Below are positions 1-13,300 of a stretch of DNA of 64,000 nucleotides, piece by piece. A model generated the notes under the pieces. It had not been told where the DNA came from. It did no database searches and was given only the letters and a program-made list of their open reading frames with translations. This DNA is from Pomacea canaliculata (lineage: Eukaryota > Mollusca > Gastropoda > Architaenioglossa > Ampullariidae): positions 3,100,190 through 3,164,189 of the forward strand of contig NC_037597.1 in assembly GCF_003073045.1 (NCBI RefSeq), in the 5' to 3' direction. The position numbers and the translations under genes were made by a program. Every line of letters starts with the position of its first letter. Position 1 is the first letter of the stretch.

Positions 1-545
1 TAATCCATTCTTGTAATGATACATTTGAGACTGATCTACCTGTGGACATACCTGAAACTAGCTAGCAATAACTATCTGAACACTGAAGTATCTGAGAGTG
101 AGGTTGCCAATTGTCTAAAAAAGCTTAAAGAAAGCGAAGCTCATAGAAATGATAAAATCATAAATGAATTTTTTTAATTCTCACAACCAAAGACCCTGAC
201 TCTATTCAATAGCAATAGGTCATGCCCTCACAGAATGCTTAGTTTAGTTCTTGTTACTCCTCGAGGAGCATATGCCACAACAACACCTCGCCCGCAGACC
301 CAGTAAAGGGCAGCCCCCATCAGTTGGGCTCATGAGGTTCCAATGTCCTTTGCCTCATTCTCTTCTGTTCTTTTCCAAGTCTGCTTTAGTCTTCCAGCTC
401 TCCTCTTCCCCTGAGGGTTCCAGTCAAGTGCTCACAGAATGGGCATCAGGTATTATAACACCAGTTTTTAAAAACAAAGTGATCCAAATAACTACAGTGG
501 CATCACAATTCTTAGTTGCTTCATAATTTACTAGACTACATATGC
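1..545 (+). mobile_element. Decayed LINE reverse-transcriptase fragment
   Basis: Translation in broken frames gives two pieces typical of non-LTR retrotransposon ORF2. Around 97-165 there is 'SEVANCLKKLKESEAHRNDK', resembling the stretch just before the RT domain (E..V..LK..KA.G.D.I). Around 435-520 there is 'SGIITPVFKN' followed, after a frameshift, by 'SDPNNYSGITILSCF', resembling the RT motif with NYRGITLLS. Stops and frameshifts show it is dead. The order (linker, then RT) agrees with a + strand element. The family (RTE, CR1 or Jockey-like) cannot be settled by eye. Confidence 0.6.
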
Positions 546-1920
546 GGGTATACACGAGGAATCTGGACGAAGGAAAGAGTGAGCGTATGATACCAAGAAT
601 TAGTTTTCCTTTTTTTGTTGTTGTTGCTGCTGTTGGGTTTTTCAATTTTTTCATAAACCAACCAGTGAGTGTATGTGAATAACAGACACTAATTATAAAG
701 ATAGGAATGTTCATGAACACATATGGATATATTTTTAATATCTCAATATCCCTTAGAGTGTGACAGAACAAAGAATCTTGAATTTTGTTGTGGTCTTCAT
801 CATTAGGATCTTCTAAGTTCATTATACATGCTCAGCTGACAAGTAACATGCTCTTTCTTTTTTATAAATTGCTCAGTTAGGATTCTCTTACACAGTGCCA
901 GATTATGACTACTGTAATGTACCACAGTGTAGTTTATCGAGGGAAGCCATATATTTTAACACATTTACCTTAAATCTAAACATTTGACCCAAAACACACA
1001 CTCAGTGTTCTAAAGCAGAGTTGATGTTTCCATAACAGACCTAAAAACACAATGATATGGAGTTTAAAAAAAGGACACAAGCACCTTCTCATTAAGCATG
1101 TTGTATCTTTGATCTTTATTATTTTCATCATTGTGTTCATTACCCAAGCTCTCTCAATTTTCAGAAGAATGCAGATGCAGAGCTGTGTGCTACATTGTAC
1201 TATCTCTCTCTGGTTTAGTAATTGTAGTTAGAAAGGATATCATCAGCCACTTTCTTTATTCCCATAATATATCCTCTGTGCCCAAGCATTACTCCTTGCA
1301 ACCGGTTGACTTTAAATCAGCAGATTCATCAGAGTGTAGCAAAATGTGACTATTTTGGGAACACCCAGGCCATAGAGCCAGCACTGCAGACAGCCTGTTG
1401 ACATAAATGGAAAGTTATAAAGTGCTTATAAATATGTATAAAGCAATCAACAGAATATTTTACCTTATAACAGAAGGATAAAAGCTGTTTTCCTGTGTTG
1501 GTTGGTTCTTAGAGCCAGCTGTATTCTTACGTGCAGTTCACTGACGCAGCCGTTGGAAAATACATAAAAAGAAACTGTTGGCCTGTAAATAGATTCACCA
1601 GTTTTCCATATGATGCAATGCTATGTGTCCCAATTTAATTAGTCCAATAAGCTGTATCCTGGGAAACGTTTATAATATCGACACTCACACTCTGACAAAG
1701 CATTTCGCTTAAAAACAAACGACGAGTAGGCTTTCTGTTGTTGTCGTCCCGATTCGAGGTTTTAAGGTCGAATGCAAATTCATCTACCATCTCTAGAGAG
1801 ACATGATGATGAAATCTGAACTTTTAATACACTTCTTTGTCGTCGTATATATCTGTCTATCGCAAAATACTTATTTATTAGAAGATCCATCGTGAATATC
1901 ATCTACACGCCTAAACTCTA
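546..1920. other. No gene seen (upstream flank or intron of CUB gene 1)
   Basis: AT-rich sequence with only short open frames. By comparison with gene 2, the signal-peptide exon and first linker exon of gene 1 would be expected upstream of position 2296. I searched for a GCCATGG start followed by a phase-1 donor and for a linker ending before the first CUB exon and found neither, so they probably lie before this window or have been lost. Confidence 0.4.
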
Positions 1921-1929
1921 CAACTATGG

Positions 1930-2215
1930 CGGCCATCTTGGCGCCAGTGGCGTACTACCTCTAGACCAGGGGTGGGCAATTAATTTTTCCAAGGGGCCGC
2001 ATGAGAAATTGGGATGGTTTTAGAGCGCCGGACTAATATAGTTATCTCAGTTTTACCCAATACTGTATATATAGTATATATACTGGCGGGCGGGTCAGCG
2101 GGCGGGCCGGTCAGAGACTGAAGGCGGGCCGGCCTTTGCCCAGGTCTGCTCTAGACGATAACATTGTTGTCGCTCGTCCTGAAGGTCCTGGTTCAAGTCC
2201 TGACGACACGATTAA
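1930..2215 (+). repeat. tRNA-derived SINE-like sequence split by a hAT element
   Basis: A pol III A-box-like stretch (TGGCgccAGTGG, about 1939-1950) and a perfect B-box-like stretch (GGTTCAAGTCC, about 2189-2199) flank the hAT insertion at 1967-2148. With the insertion and one target copy removed, the boxes would be about 60 bp apart, compatible with a tRNA-derived SINE head. No tail or second copy was found in the window, so the assignment is tentative. Confidence 0.35.
1967..2148. mobile_element. Non-autonomous hAT element (182 bp) with 8-bp target duplication
   Basis: The element starts CAGGGGTGGGCAAT and ends with the inverted match TTTGCCCAGGTCTG. It is flanked by perfect 8-bp direct repeats CTCTAGAC at 1959-1966 and 2149-2156. 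Terminal CAGGGGTGGGCAA and 8-bp duplications are hallmarks of hAT (Charlie/Tip100-type) transposons. The interior is GC-rich and has no coding capacity. Confidence 0.85.
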
Positions 2216-2295
2216 AATTATCGGCTGGTGTGTTTGAAAGGATGGTGTGTTGTGTCTGTTCACTAAATGATGCACATCATGTTTTATTTACACAG

Positions 2296-2818
2296 CAACG
2301 CAAGCTGTGAGTGGCTCATCAGCTCCAACACCATCAGCACCAGACTGCGCTTGACGGCGACCATCTTCAATCTCCGATCAAGCAACGGAACGTGTGTTGA
2401 CAACTTCACAATCTACGATGGTCAGTCTTTCCAGTAACACTACTCAGTAAAGCATCACTTTCTACAGATTTCACTAGTTTGAAATAACAGGGTGAAAAAG
2501 TTGTCGTAGGGGTTCATCTACATCTGCATGTGTGAATCCCCCATCCTCGCTCTGATATATATATATGTATGTACAATTTTATGTGTGTGACTACTTGTCT
2601 GAGATAAAGAAAGAGAGCAAGAAAGGTGTCAAATGTAAATGATAATTGTTGTGCAGGAAGTTCTTCCTTTTCCCCCATCCTACTATCGACCTGCTCCAGA
2701 CCTAACTTTCCCATCTACAGTAGCGGAAGTGACGTGTTGGTCTCGTTCACTACCGGAAGGGACAACTTCGGCACAACAAGCAACTTTACTGTCAACTACG
2801 AAGTTCTGAAGATCAGCA
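2296..2818 (+). CDS. Gene 1 CUB1 exons (2296-2420, 2657-2818)
   Basis: The first half reads 'ASCEWLISSNTISTRLRL' to 'CVDNFTIYDG'; the second half runs from 'SSSFSPILLSTC' to 'FTVNYEVLKIS'. Borders are acag/CAAC, GATG/gtcagt, gcag/GAAG and AGCA/gtacgt. It is a divergent CUB, lacking the usual LCG and FHSD wording, and is nearly identical to CUB1 of gene 2 (17868-18358). That similarity dates the duplication of the two genes as recent. Confidence 0.8.
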
Positions 2819-3599
2819 GTACGTAGTGAGGTCCTCAAAGTCGAAAAAAGCTGATATGAAATAATATAAAATAATATAACATAAAAATAGTCCAGACCAT
2901 TGAGTCAAACGTGTCTTAGTTTACAGAAATGCTTTCATAATTCTATGAAACTAAATTTTTCTGTAACATTAAAACTTTTTTCTCACTTCAAGAATATTCT
3001 AACTTGTGGAGAGCTAGAGCATGTCCAATGTCTTGGCGCTCCTCTTGTGATACCACAAGTCCACACCTGTTTGTGTTTACCTACATAAAACATTTTTGGA
3101 CGAACTCAGTTCTAATATTTATGTCATGATTTGTCGTCTGCTGCAGATGCCACTATAATTGACTCAGTGAATGTAGATATTGGTGCTCTACACATTTTTA
3201 AGTATCCTGAAGGATCGTCTCAATATCCCAAGTTAGTATTAAATATAATATCAGTAGTCACTAAGCTATAAAATGTAATTCTTAACTAGTTTTATTCAGC
3301 ACATTACTAAGTAACAGTAACAAATGAGATGAATAGTTGATTATTGTTTACCCCTGACTGCTCCTCTTTTCGTTTCCTAGCAACGCTAACCGTGGGTGGG
3401 TCTTTGACACCAACGACTCCCAGTATGTTGTGCACGTCGTTGTCGCATATGTCGATGTTGAAACGGCTTCCGCTGGTTGTGACTTTGATTATGTCGAGAT
3501 ATTTGACAGTAAGTAGAGATATAACGTTTTTTCTTCCGAACAAGAATATACTATGAATCTTTTAAAAAGGGTCAGCGGGATGTGTACATGTACTTGTGC

Positions 3600-3643
<44 letters not shown>

Positions 3644-3748
3644 TGAGGATGGATGAGGATGGTTGGTGGATGATGGTTGGTGATTGATGGTTGATAATTG
3701 ATGATTGATGATGATGTTGATGATGATGGATGGTTGATGGATGATGAT

Positions 3749-3780
<32 letters not shown>

Positions 3781-4328
3781 TACAGGCTCGGTGGAAGCCA
3801 ACAGACGGGACAGACTGTGCGGCACACTGACCAGTCGAGAGTACTACAGTACAGGCCAGTCTCTCTACATCACCTTTCACAGCAATGGCTCTCAGACAAG
3901 ATCAGGTTTCAACCTGACTTACACGGCAGCCCTTCGGTCAGCCATCTACCCAGCCCCTGGTAAGTTCAAAGACTAAGAATCTACGAGGGAAGAAAGTGCA
4001 GTCAAAGTCAGTTTGCAGTCAGAAGTACAGGTGGATGGCAAGCATGCTAGTCTCAGGAAATCCAAATGACTAGCAGAGTCTTGCCTACAAATGTACTTCA
4101 CTTTTCACAACCAAGTTTCATGCTGCATCCTTTCTCAAGAATTGAACAGAAACTAAATCTTAAGATTCTAACCTTGACCTTGTTAGACTAAGTCAGCTCG
4201 TGACAATGATCTTGAGAGAACGAGAACTAAGTACAACCTGTGGCCGTGAGGTCTTCAGGGTTTGTGACATGTGGACATTATCATGAAGACATCTATGTTG
4301 TGTGGAGATTTTAACATACTCTATTCTA

Positions 4329-4390
<62 letters not shown>

Positions 4391-7300
4391 TGATAACCAA
4401 TTAATTACAATGCTTGTGTGTTGCAGTTTGTTCTTCAAGTACTCCCCTCGCCGCTGTTCTCCACAACAAACAGTTTTTAAGATACCCAGCAGTGTCGACC
4501 ACATACACGACGTAAGATTATGTTGTATTACATTGGGATACGATATTTCTGTACATATTTGATTTATAGATTAAAACTGGATGAAAAAGTTCTATAAAAA
4601 TCAAATTGGTTTTGAAGTTTCGACTGATGTTGTTATTACGTTTGTTTTAATGTGTTGAAAGTCAAGTGCTGCTGTTTGTTGATGATGATAATCGTACTGA
4701 TGAAGGAAGCAGGGAATTCTTAACAGTAACATTCATGTAATAATACAAGTTACACCTAAACATTGAGAACTTTGATACAGAGGAGAGATCACAGACTTTG
4801 AAAGGACGGGTGGAGGTAAGTGTTTAACAATAATACAAACCAAGTGACCACACATTTAGCAAACTGTACTACTCCTAGGAAGCATTGAGGTAGCATATTT
4901 CGCAAAATATCGGGTAAAACCTGAAAATAATGACTAGCTGGTTGGGTTGTGTATTTTTCAGTGATAGAGACTGTGGCTGGAGTATTCAGTCCGCCAGCTT
5001 GGACTACGTTGTGCACGTGACTTTCGTATATGTCAGTATTCCGACCTCTCGTGACTGTTACTCCGACTATGTACAGGTATACGACGGTAAGTAATTTGAA
5101 TTTGAATTTCACAATTCTGTTCCTGTGTCAACAATATTGTGTGAAATCAGGTTTTTCTTGACAAAGTTTTTTTGATTCATTGAAAACATCGTTGCACAGG
5201 CTCCTCCACGCTATCAAACAGACTGGCATCAGTCTGTGGGAATGAACCAGGGCAAGAATTCTACAGTTACGGTCGGTCATTGTTCATCCAGTTTCACAGC
5301 AGCACGAACAACATCCCGGGAGGTTTCCACTTGTCCTATGAAAGTGTCCTTCGGTCGGAAGCGCCGCCACACGCAGGTAAGTCTGAGTGATGATCACTGG
5401 AAAACTCAGCCTCAATCTCACCTATAACCCTTAGCTCATAGTCTTCTATATTCAAAGCTGTTATCGATGTCATATCCTCATTATCAAGCTCGTACAGCGG
5501 ACTTTAAACATAGTTTAACAAGGGAGACAAGTTTTCACCTGTGACGAAAGAATTGTCTCCCCTCCTCCATCACGTCTAGGAGTCAAGACTGCGGGACAAA
5601 TGATATAAAACTAATTAAAACACTACAGTTCATTTTACTTTGAAAAACCTACATTAACAATTTTCTTTTAATTGACAAAATAAGTAATGAAGAAGTCATT
5701 GCCAGAAATTACTGCTCATCTCATCGCTGCAGACGATGTTATTTACTGGCTTCATTTCGTTCAGCTGAATATTGTTAATGATTACAGGTAACACTCATTA
5801 GACCACCCATCTAAAGGAGAATAGTGCAACAGTAATCTTCCGTAAATATCCAACTTTTATAATGTTTAGGTGGTAGGTTTATTTCTGTTTATTTAATGAT
5901 AAAGCTAGGTATAAATTTTTTCTCTCTTTTAGCTTTCATTCATTCATTTTTCCACCAGCCTATTATGTTTTAATTTCTCGTCTTTTGCAGGTGGCACTGA
6001 GATTGTGAATGTTGATCTCGCTAATGAACATTTTCTTAAATATCCTGAAGGATCATCTGCGTACCCCAAGTAAGCAAATTTTGTATAATTTTTTCAGCAG
6101 TCAGGTAGGCTGCAAGAATATCATATTAAATTGTCATTTTATTTTGCACTTTAATCTATTTATTGTTATCACTTAAAGGTATGAAAATAATAGTTGACCT
6201 TTATATACCCGTGAATGTTTCTCGTCTTGTTTGTCAGCAATGCTAACCGTGGCTGGGTGTTTTACTCCACCGACCCAAAGTATGTGGTGCACATACAATT
6301 CACACAACTGGATGTTGAACTGTCCGCCACTGGCTGTGATTTTGATTACATTGAGGTCTTTGACAGTAAGTACACATTTGTGTTACCAAGACAAGTAAAG
6401 AATCAGTGGAATGTTTTGTTTCAGTAGTTGTCTATCTTCTGTACCAATGACTATCCGACACGCTCCCACAAACAGATGTTAATGGTTTGACAGCTTTTTT
6501 TCTGAGAAGCTCCTTCGCCCACCCGTTGACGTGTGTGGCTGGAAATTCATTCTTGTTAGAAGCATGTTCACACGTGCATACTGAATGATGATAAAGATAT
6601 TACTATAATTATTGTTGATGTTGTTGTTTGAGATATGCAAACTGGGACAGGTATTTCCTGTTTATAACACGTGTTGTGTCCAACATGTACAGGTTCGGCG
6701 GAAGAAAAGAAACTGGACAGACTGTGCGGCTTCATGACCAGACCGCAATACTACAGTACAGGAGAGTTCCTCTACCTTACCTTTCACAGCAATGGAGTCA
6801 ATGTGGGCACCGGTTTTAACATCACCTACAGGGCAGCACTACAGGCAACCATCTACCCAGAACCTGGTAAGTTCAAAGATTAAGAATCCACTTCAAAGGT
6901 CAAGAGTTTAACCAGTTTCACCAGTTGTGCAGTACTCAGTCAGCCTGTTTGTCCAAGCATCCTAGTCTCAAAAACCCAAATGTATACTACACTCCAGGCT
7001 TAATCGTTTCTCGAAAACTTGAGGGAACTAAATCGTGAGTATCCTGTTATAAACCTGGCCAAACCCAGACCATGATCAGACTAAGTCAGCTCGTGACAGG
7101 GATTTGGAGAGAAAGAGAAATAAGGGCAACCTGTGGCCGAGTGAGGTCTTCACGGATTGTGACAAGCAGATATTATCATGAACTCATAGTATGTTGTGTG
7201 GAAAGACAATCATCAAGTAGCCAACACCGACAAGAGAAGGACCCCTCTACTGACCCTCAGCCCCGTCTACAAGTGGCGTGGTGGACAGGTGGCTAACCCC

Positions 7301-10300
7301 CACTCCCCGCCAACCTGGCAGACAGGTGTGGGACCCTGAGGTGCCAGTCTCTAGGCGCCATTTAGGGTTAGTAACTCCATACAACACCTCTACGCACCAC
7401 TTTCATGCCTAGGGGACCTCAGGCTTGTCAACAAACCACACTAGACCCCAACTGTGGCAATTGCTATTTTCCCTTTAAAGCTACCACATGACAAGCGGAT
7501 TGTGTACGAACACGGATGCACACCAATAGGGTGTTTTCATCTGATAACAGTTACAATGTTTGTGTTTGTGTTGCAGTGTGTTCTCCCAGTCTTCCTCTTG
7601 CAGCTCTTCTCCACGACAACAAGTTTCTAAAATACCCAGCATTGACCAGCGCTAGCAGCAAGTAAGAAACATGTTACTGCTGTGTGTTTTCTAAGTCTTA
7701 CTGTATTACATTACATTGTATTATGATATTTTGTCCATTTGATAATAGATTAGACGAGACCGGTTATGAAGAAATGGGAATATGAATGTCCTACTTGTAA
7801 GCTGAATTACAGTTTGCTGTCAACACAACCTATCTACTTACACCACATTTTTTTACACCACAAGAATGGAGATCAGACACATGTGTGGTACAATTGCAGT
7901 AACACAGTGTATGTATTTTACACTATATGCAAATTAAGTCTGTATTGAGCAAACAACCTCACACACTGTCTACACTATATATGTACCACACTTCTGTAAC
8001 TATCATGCAATATATAAAAATAATGACTAGTTGACTATGTTGTGTGTTTTTAGTAATTATGGCTGCGGCTGGAGTATTCAGTCTGGCAGCGTGAACTACA
8101 CTGTCCACGTGACTTTCCTATTCTGTTGACATTAGGATGTATAGCGAGTGTCGCTACGACTATGTACAGGTACACGACGGTAAGTAACTTGGGTCTGATC
8201 CTCATATTTATTTTTTATCGTTCAACCAAGACTGTGTGAGTTCAGATGTTTCCAGATGAAGTTTTGTTGATTTATGGAAGCATCGTTGGACAGGTAGCAA
8301 CATGGAATCAAACATTCTTGGAAAAATCTGCGGGAACCATTCACAGCAGGAATTCTACAGCTCTGGTCAATCATTGTTCATCAAATTTCAAACTTTATAC
8401 TATAGAGGAGATTTTCACTTGTCTTATGAAGCTGTACTGCCGTCCGAAGTGCGAAAAACAGGTAAGAATGAGTAGTGATCACTTCCAGAAATTCTGTCTT
8501 AATCTCAGTGACATGTCTTGGCTTCTTTTAATGACTTTCTGCTCGTATTGTCCTAAAAATCGTATCACCGCTCGTCTATCAATAGTGAACTGTTTATTGT
8601 TGTATAATACTCATCGTTGTTTTTGTCATCGAGTAGTTTGTATCTGAGAAATATTCAGCGTTTGTCACTGCAAGTGTAAATAACTCATAAATGCTCACCA
8701 CTGTGTGACTGCAGGTGAATGATCACAAACATTTTTTATACACAAATAGCACCACATTCCTTCTCACTCTCTCCATCACACACACACACACTTGCGGTTT
8801 GAGAGAGTGAAAAAAGGGTTAGTGTTGCATCTATGCATAGTTGCATCTATAGCAGTAAAGCATCTCACCTATTATGTTGCAGCCTGCTCTTACTCTATTC
8901 CACTGAGAGGTGGTCCTCGACAATACTACTTTCGGTACCCGGAAAACAACGAAAACTATTACAAGTAATCAAACTGTTTTATTCACTTAAAATATTTTTT
9001 TATTTAAACAGGAGCGGATATAATAAGATTGTTAAGAAAAATAATTAACATTGCCGTGATATGACTCGGTGTCATTATGACAGGTTTCTGTTTGACTGGT
9101 AATCTTAGCTACTGCATGTACTGTCCCAGTATTAGTCTTGAATAAAAGTTCCCTGGACAGCGTCATCACGTGGAAAATAAAAATAAATAAATAAAATTAC
9201 GGGGTATTTCAGTGACAGAAGGTACTAAATGGTGACACTGCTACTTTCTGTGGCCATCTTTTCTCACTATTAACGGGACTTGTCTAATGAATACCCACTG
9301 ATTGGCTCTGTTCTTTCTTATTGTCTTCTCCAGCAACCTTGACTGCGGCTGGCACTTCAAAACTGACAGTAGCAACTACGTGGTCCACGTGAATTTTACG
9401 TTTGTTGACACAGAGTACATAGCTAATTGCTCCTACGACTACATTGACATATTTGATGGTAGGTTTGATAACACAGCTGATAATATAAGGCTATTTCTCA
9501 TTTTACTTTTCATCCTCCTTATATAGCTTTCATTTCTTCTAGACCCTAGAGTAAAATCTGAAAGCATATTATTTCCAATGAAGAAGAAAGAGGCGTTGAC
9601 TGAAAAAAGCGATGTAGTCCTTGTATAGAATCAAATTAATCATCTCACAGGGACACCCCTACAAGCCACAGGACTTAGGAGACTTTGTGGTCAGCTGGGG
9701 CAGCAGTGGGAGTTCTATAGCACTGGTCAGTCCATGTACATCCGATTCCACAGTGACCCCGCGGTAACAGGTCAAGGTTTCCGACTGACCTACACGTCTG
9801 CTCTCCGATCAGAAGTCCCTCAGGACTCGTGTAAGTCCACTGGCTCTGCTCTTCGGTTGGAGGCAGCGGGTGCATCTACCTGCCATGTGGCAGAGGGTGT
9901 TGGTTGTACGAGAGACTGGGTGGAATTGATACCCGTTCAGTGAATGTCAGAACGGGTACTTGATGAAAGTCATGTGGGGGAAGTAAATTCGTGTCTGTGT
10001 TATTTTGGCCGATGACTGTCCTGTAAGACATGTGGATGTGCGGGGTAAGAATATAATTTCTGTTTGGTTTAAGGTAAAGAAGTTATTCTCATAAGTTAAA
10101 TTTTGCTATTGTAACAGGGCTATCGTCATCTGAAAATTGAGGAAAGACAGATAACTCTGTCACTTTTATCAGACTGACTTACCGTTTGCTGATTTCTTAC
10201 AGATGGGGTGTGTGTACAAGTTTACGTTCAAGCAGCGACCTATAGCAATCAGAATCTGAGATACCCTTACCTCCCCGTCAACTATGTCAAGTAAGAAACT

Positions 10301-13300
10301 AATCCACTCAACTATTTATTATAAAAAGGCTTTTGTTGATAATACTTGTCATAGTTGAAGCTTGGACGATTGTATTTACTATCATTGTGGAGAGAACAAT
10401 ATCTTGAATGTTTTCTAGTTCTGTAACTTTGAAACTTTTAAATAGTTACACTTTAATCCTTTTACAAATTTGCAGTTTTGCTTTATGCAACTATCCTCAT
10501 GCACAGTAACATGAAATGTCTAAAATATTTTTCATAGCAACTGCTTATGTTCTGTTTCATGTTTAGCAATGCTGACTGTTACTGGCTTCTTCAAACAAGT
10601 CTCCTAGACTACGTCGTGGCCGTCACGTTCACGTTTGTCGATATAGAATATTCTAACGGTTGTCCCTACGACTACGTGCAACTATTTGACGGTAAGTCGA
10701 TCTTAACTATGTTTGTGTTATTGTCATCAGGCACATCGCACGACCACAGCAATATTAAGGCCTACATGCCGAGTAGTTATGATACCTGTCGTTATCGAGG
10801 TGATGTCCCGTCCGCCTTCAATTTGTTATGTAGATAAATATAGTTTTTTCCCTTAAATAAAAGAAGTTATAAGAGTGTTCAAAGTAAGACATGCAGGATT
10901 TTCACACACAAACACACACACAAATAAGGATTTGTTTGTTTACAGGGTCCAGCACCTCTGCTGACAGTCTGGGCAAGGTGTGTCGGCTCACATCAGAGAC
11001 ATTCTACAGCTCGGGGCCCTCCATGTACATCAGGTTTCATAGCGATGGCAGCACAACAAAAAGAGGATTCCAGCTGACCTACCGAGCTGTTTCACGTTTA
11101 AATGTTCCAGGTTAATTTATACTACTCATTACTAATTACTTATTATGACCTACGTCAGTGATGGTGAGTCATGTAGTTGTATTATTGATGTGATAATAGT
11201 TTTGCGAATTCTTGTAAGTAAAAGACGACTCCGACTGTCGCTGTCGGGTTGGAAGTCTTTATGAGGCTGCTACTGCCTCCACAAGTCATCTGAGTGACCT
11301 TTAGAGTTCACATCTTAGGCCACCATGTAACTCTTTTATCCACAGATAAACAGATTTTACTGTTTTCTTTTGTAGAACCAGAAACAAAGACAGCATACTT
11401 GCTATGTAATGTCTAGCACCACATCATCTGTTGATGTCATGTCCCACCAACACGACGCCTTGTCCTGTGATATCCGTGTCTCTGTCCTGTCCTGTCCTGT
11501 CCTGTCCTGTCCTGTCCTGTCCTGTCACAGTCATGTCCTCTGTATCATGTTGAGCTCAACCGTCGCTTGATTTCTTATTTACAGCAACTACACCTTTTGT
11601 TGAAGAACTGTCGCTGACAGCATGGAGTTCCACCGAATACCTGCAGTACCCGACTGCCTCAGCAAGCTACCCCAAGTAAGGTTGAGCATCATTAAATAAA
11701 TGCCTCAAGAAAGTGCATGGATTAAGAGCAATATCTCTTTACTTCTTTGCCTTAAAGAATGATATTGCCGCTTATGAGTTCAATCATTAAATCATAGTAC
11801 ATGTCCAGCCATGTTTCCAGACACCCCACAATGTTCACACAGTCACGTGTTTCATTTTCAGCAACGCCGACCGTGGCTGGCTAATCAAAACTTCGGATTA
11901 CGATATCGGTTATACTGTGCACGTGACGTTTACCTTTGTTGACACAGAATATTCTAGCAATTGTGCCAACGACTACATTGAAGTCTTTGATGGTGAGCTC
12001 CTCTTCCTCAATGTACATTTGTTTATACATGCTTTCTCGATTGGTTCGCACATTCGAACACACATACAGATGTTTGCATGTACACACACACACACACACA
12101 CACAGACGCCAGTGCATTCTCACATGTTTACTGACAAACACATTGACACACACACACACAGAGACATTTACCTATTCATTTAACTCCAAACCTACCCACT
12201 TTGATCCTCACCCCCCACACACAAAGGCATATTTTATATACGCATCCTCCTGTTTCTCCTGTTTTTTTTTTTTTTTAAATATGCTTTTATCTATCTTTCT
12301 CTCTTTAGTCAACCTTCGTACCTTTTTTTTTTTTCGTGTGCCTGTCTGTATGTCTTTACTTTTACTTTCCTATGTGGCTTTCAATAATTGGCGTTTGGTT
12401 ACGAAACTGAACCATGGTAGCTTTGTATATTTTTTTTAACTAACCTGAGTTGTGAACAGGGTCCAGTGTCTCGTCTAGCAGCCTGGGCAAACTGTGCGGG
12501 TCGACGACACGTGACTTTTACGGCACGTGGTCCTCCATGTACATCAGGTTTCACAGCAATGGCGCGGTAACCGGAAGGGGCTTTAACCTAACCTACCAGG
12601 CTGTGAAGAAAGCTGTGAATAAAGCTGTGAATGAAGATACATCTCCTAGTAAGTCCAAAGTGACCTTGTTCCACCCTCGACTCCGTGAGTGACTCAGAAG
12701 AGTGAGCTATTGAAACACGAAGTTATTTACTCAGAACCTGAAATGTTCCTGAAAGTATTGTTGTTGTTTTGCCACATTGATTGTTCGGACACATCTTTGG
12801 GTGCTGTCTTTCTTTTCTTTAATTTAATGCAGTGCAAACAAACATATGAGCACAAGAGACGCTTTGCCTTTTCTGTTCATTTCCTTTTGATCACATCCCT
12901 TTCTTTCTGTCTGCAGTTTGAGCATGATATCATTACAGACTTAAGAATCCGCTCCCTCCATCCTTGCACTCCTCCCATACACACACATGACAAGATGTTA
13001 TTTTGCTGTTGTGCTTTGACAAAGGGATCGTGTCTAACACCTCGTCTGTTTATCCTCACCACCCAAAGACGATAATTAGAATTACATTTTCATGACAGCC
13101 GAGCCTTATCACGACTGTAATTGTTGGATGTTTTGCAGGGATAGTCAGTGCTGGTATTATTGCTGGACCAGTAGTTGGCGGTGTTGTTGGCATCGTTTGT
13201 GTGGTTTATGCCCTAACGTCGTGCATACGATGTCGACGAAAACAGTCGACAAGAAATGACACCACCAACACCCACATCAACACCAACATCCACATGAACG

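Noticed and set aside
1926..1965. ATGGCGGCCATCTTGGCGCC as a possible start exon for gene 1.
   Set aside because: It stops after 12 codons, has no hydrophobic core or phase-1 donor, and lies in the SINE-like sequence.
2165..2215. A functional tRNA gene.
   Set aside because: A B-box-like match exists, but the T-stem does not pair and no acceptor stem or anticodon arm can be drawn.
3489..3880. Long histidine/serine/isoleucine-rich minus-strand open frames.
   Set aside because: They are translations of the (ATG)n microsatellite and overlap real + strand CUB exons.
7072..7296. 74-codon frame in the intron before the CUB5 linker.
   Set aside because: No splice support. The similar intron after CUB2 (from 4160) does not preserve the frame.
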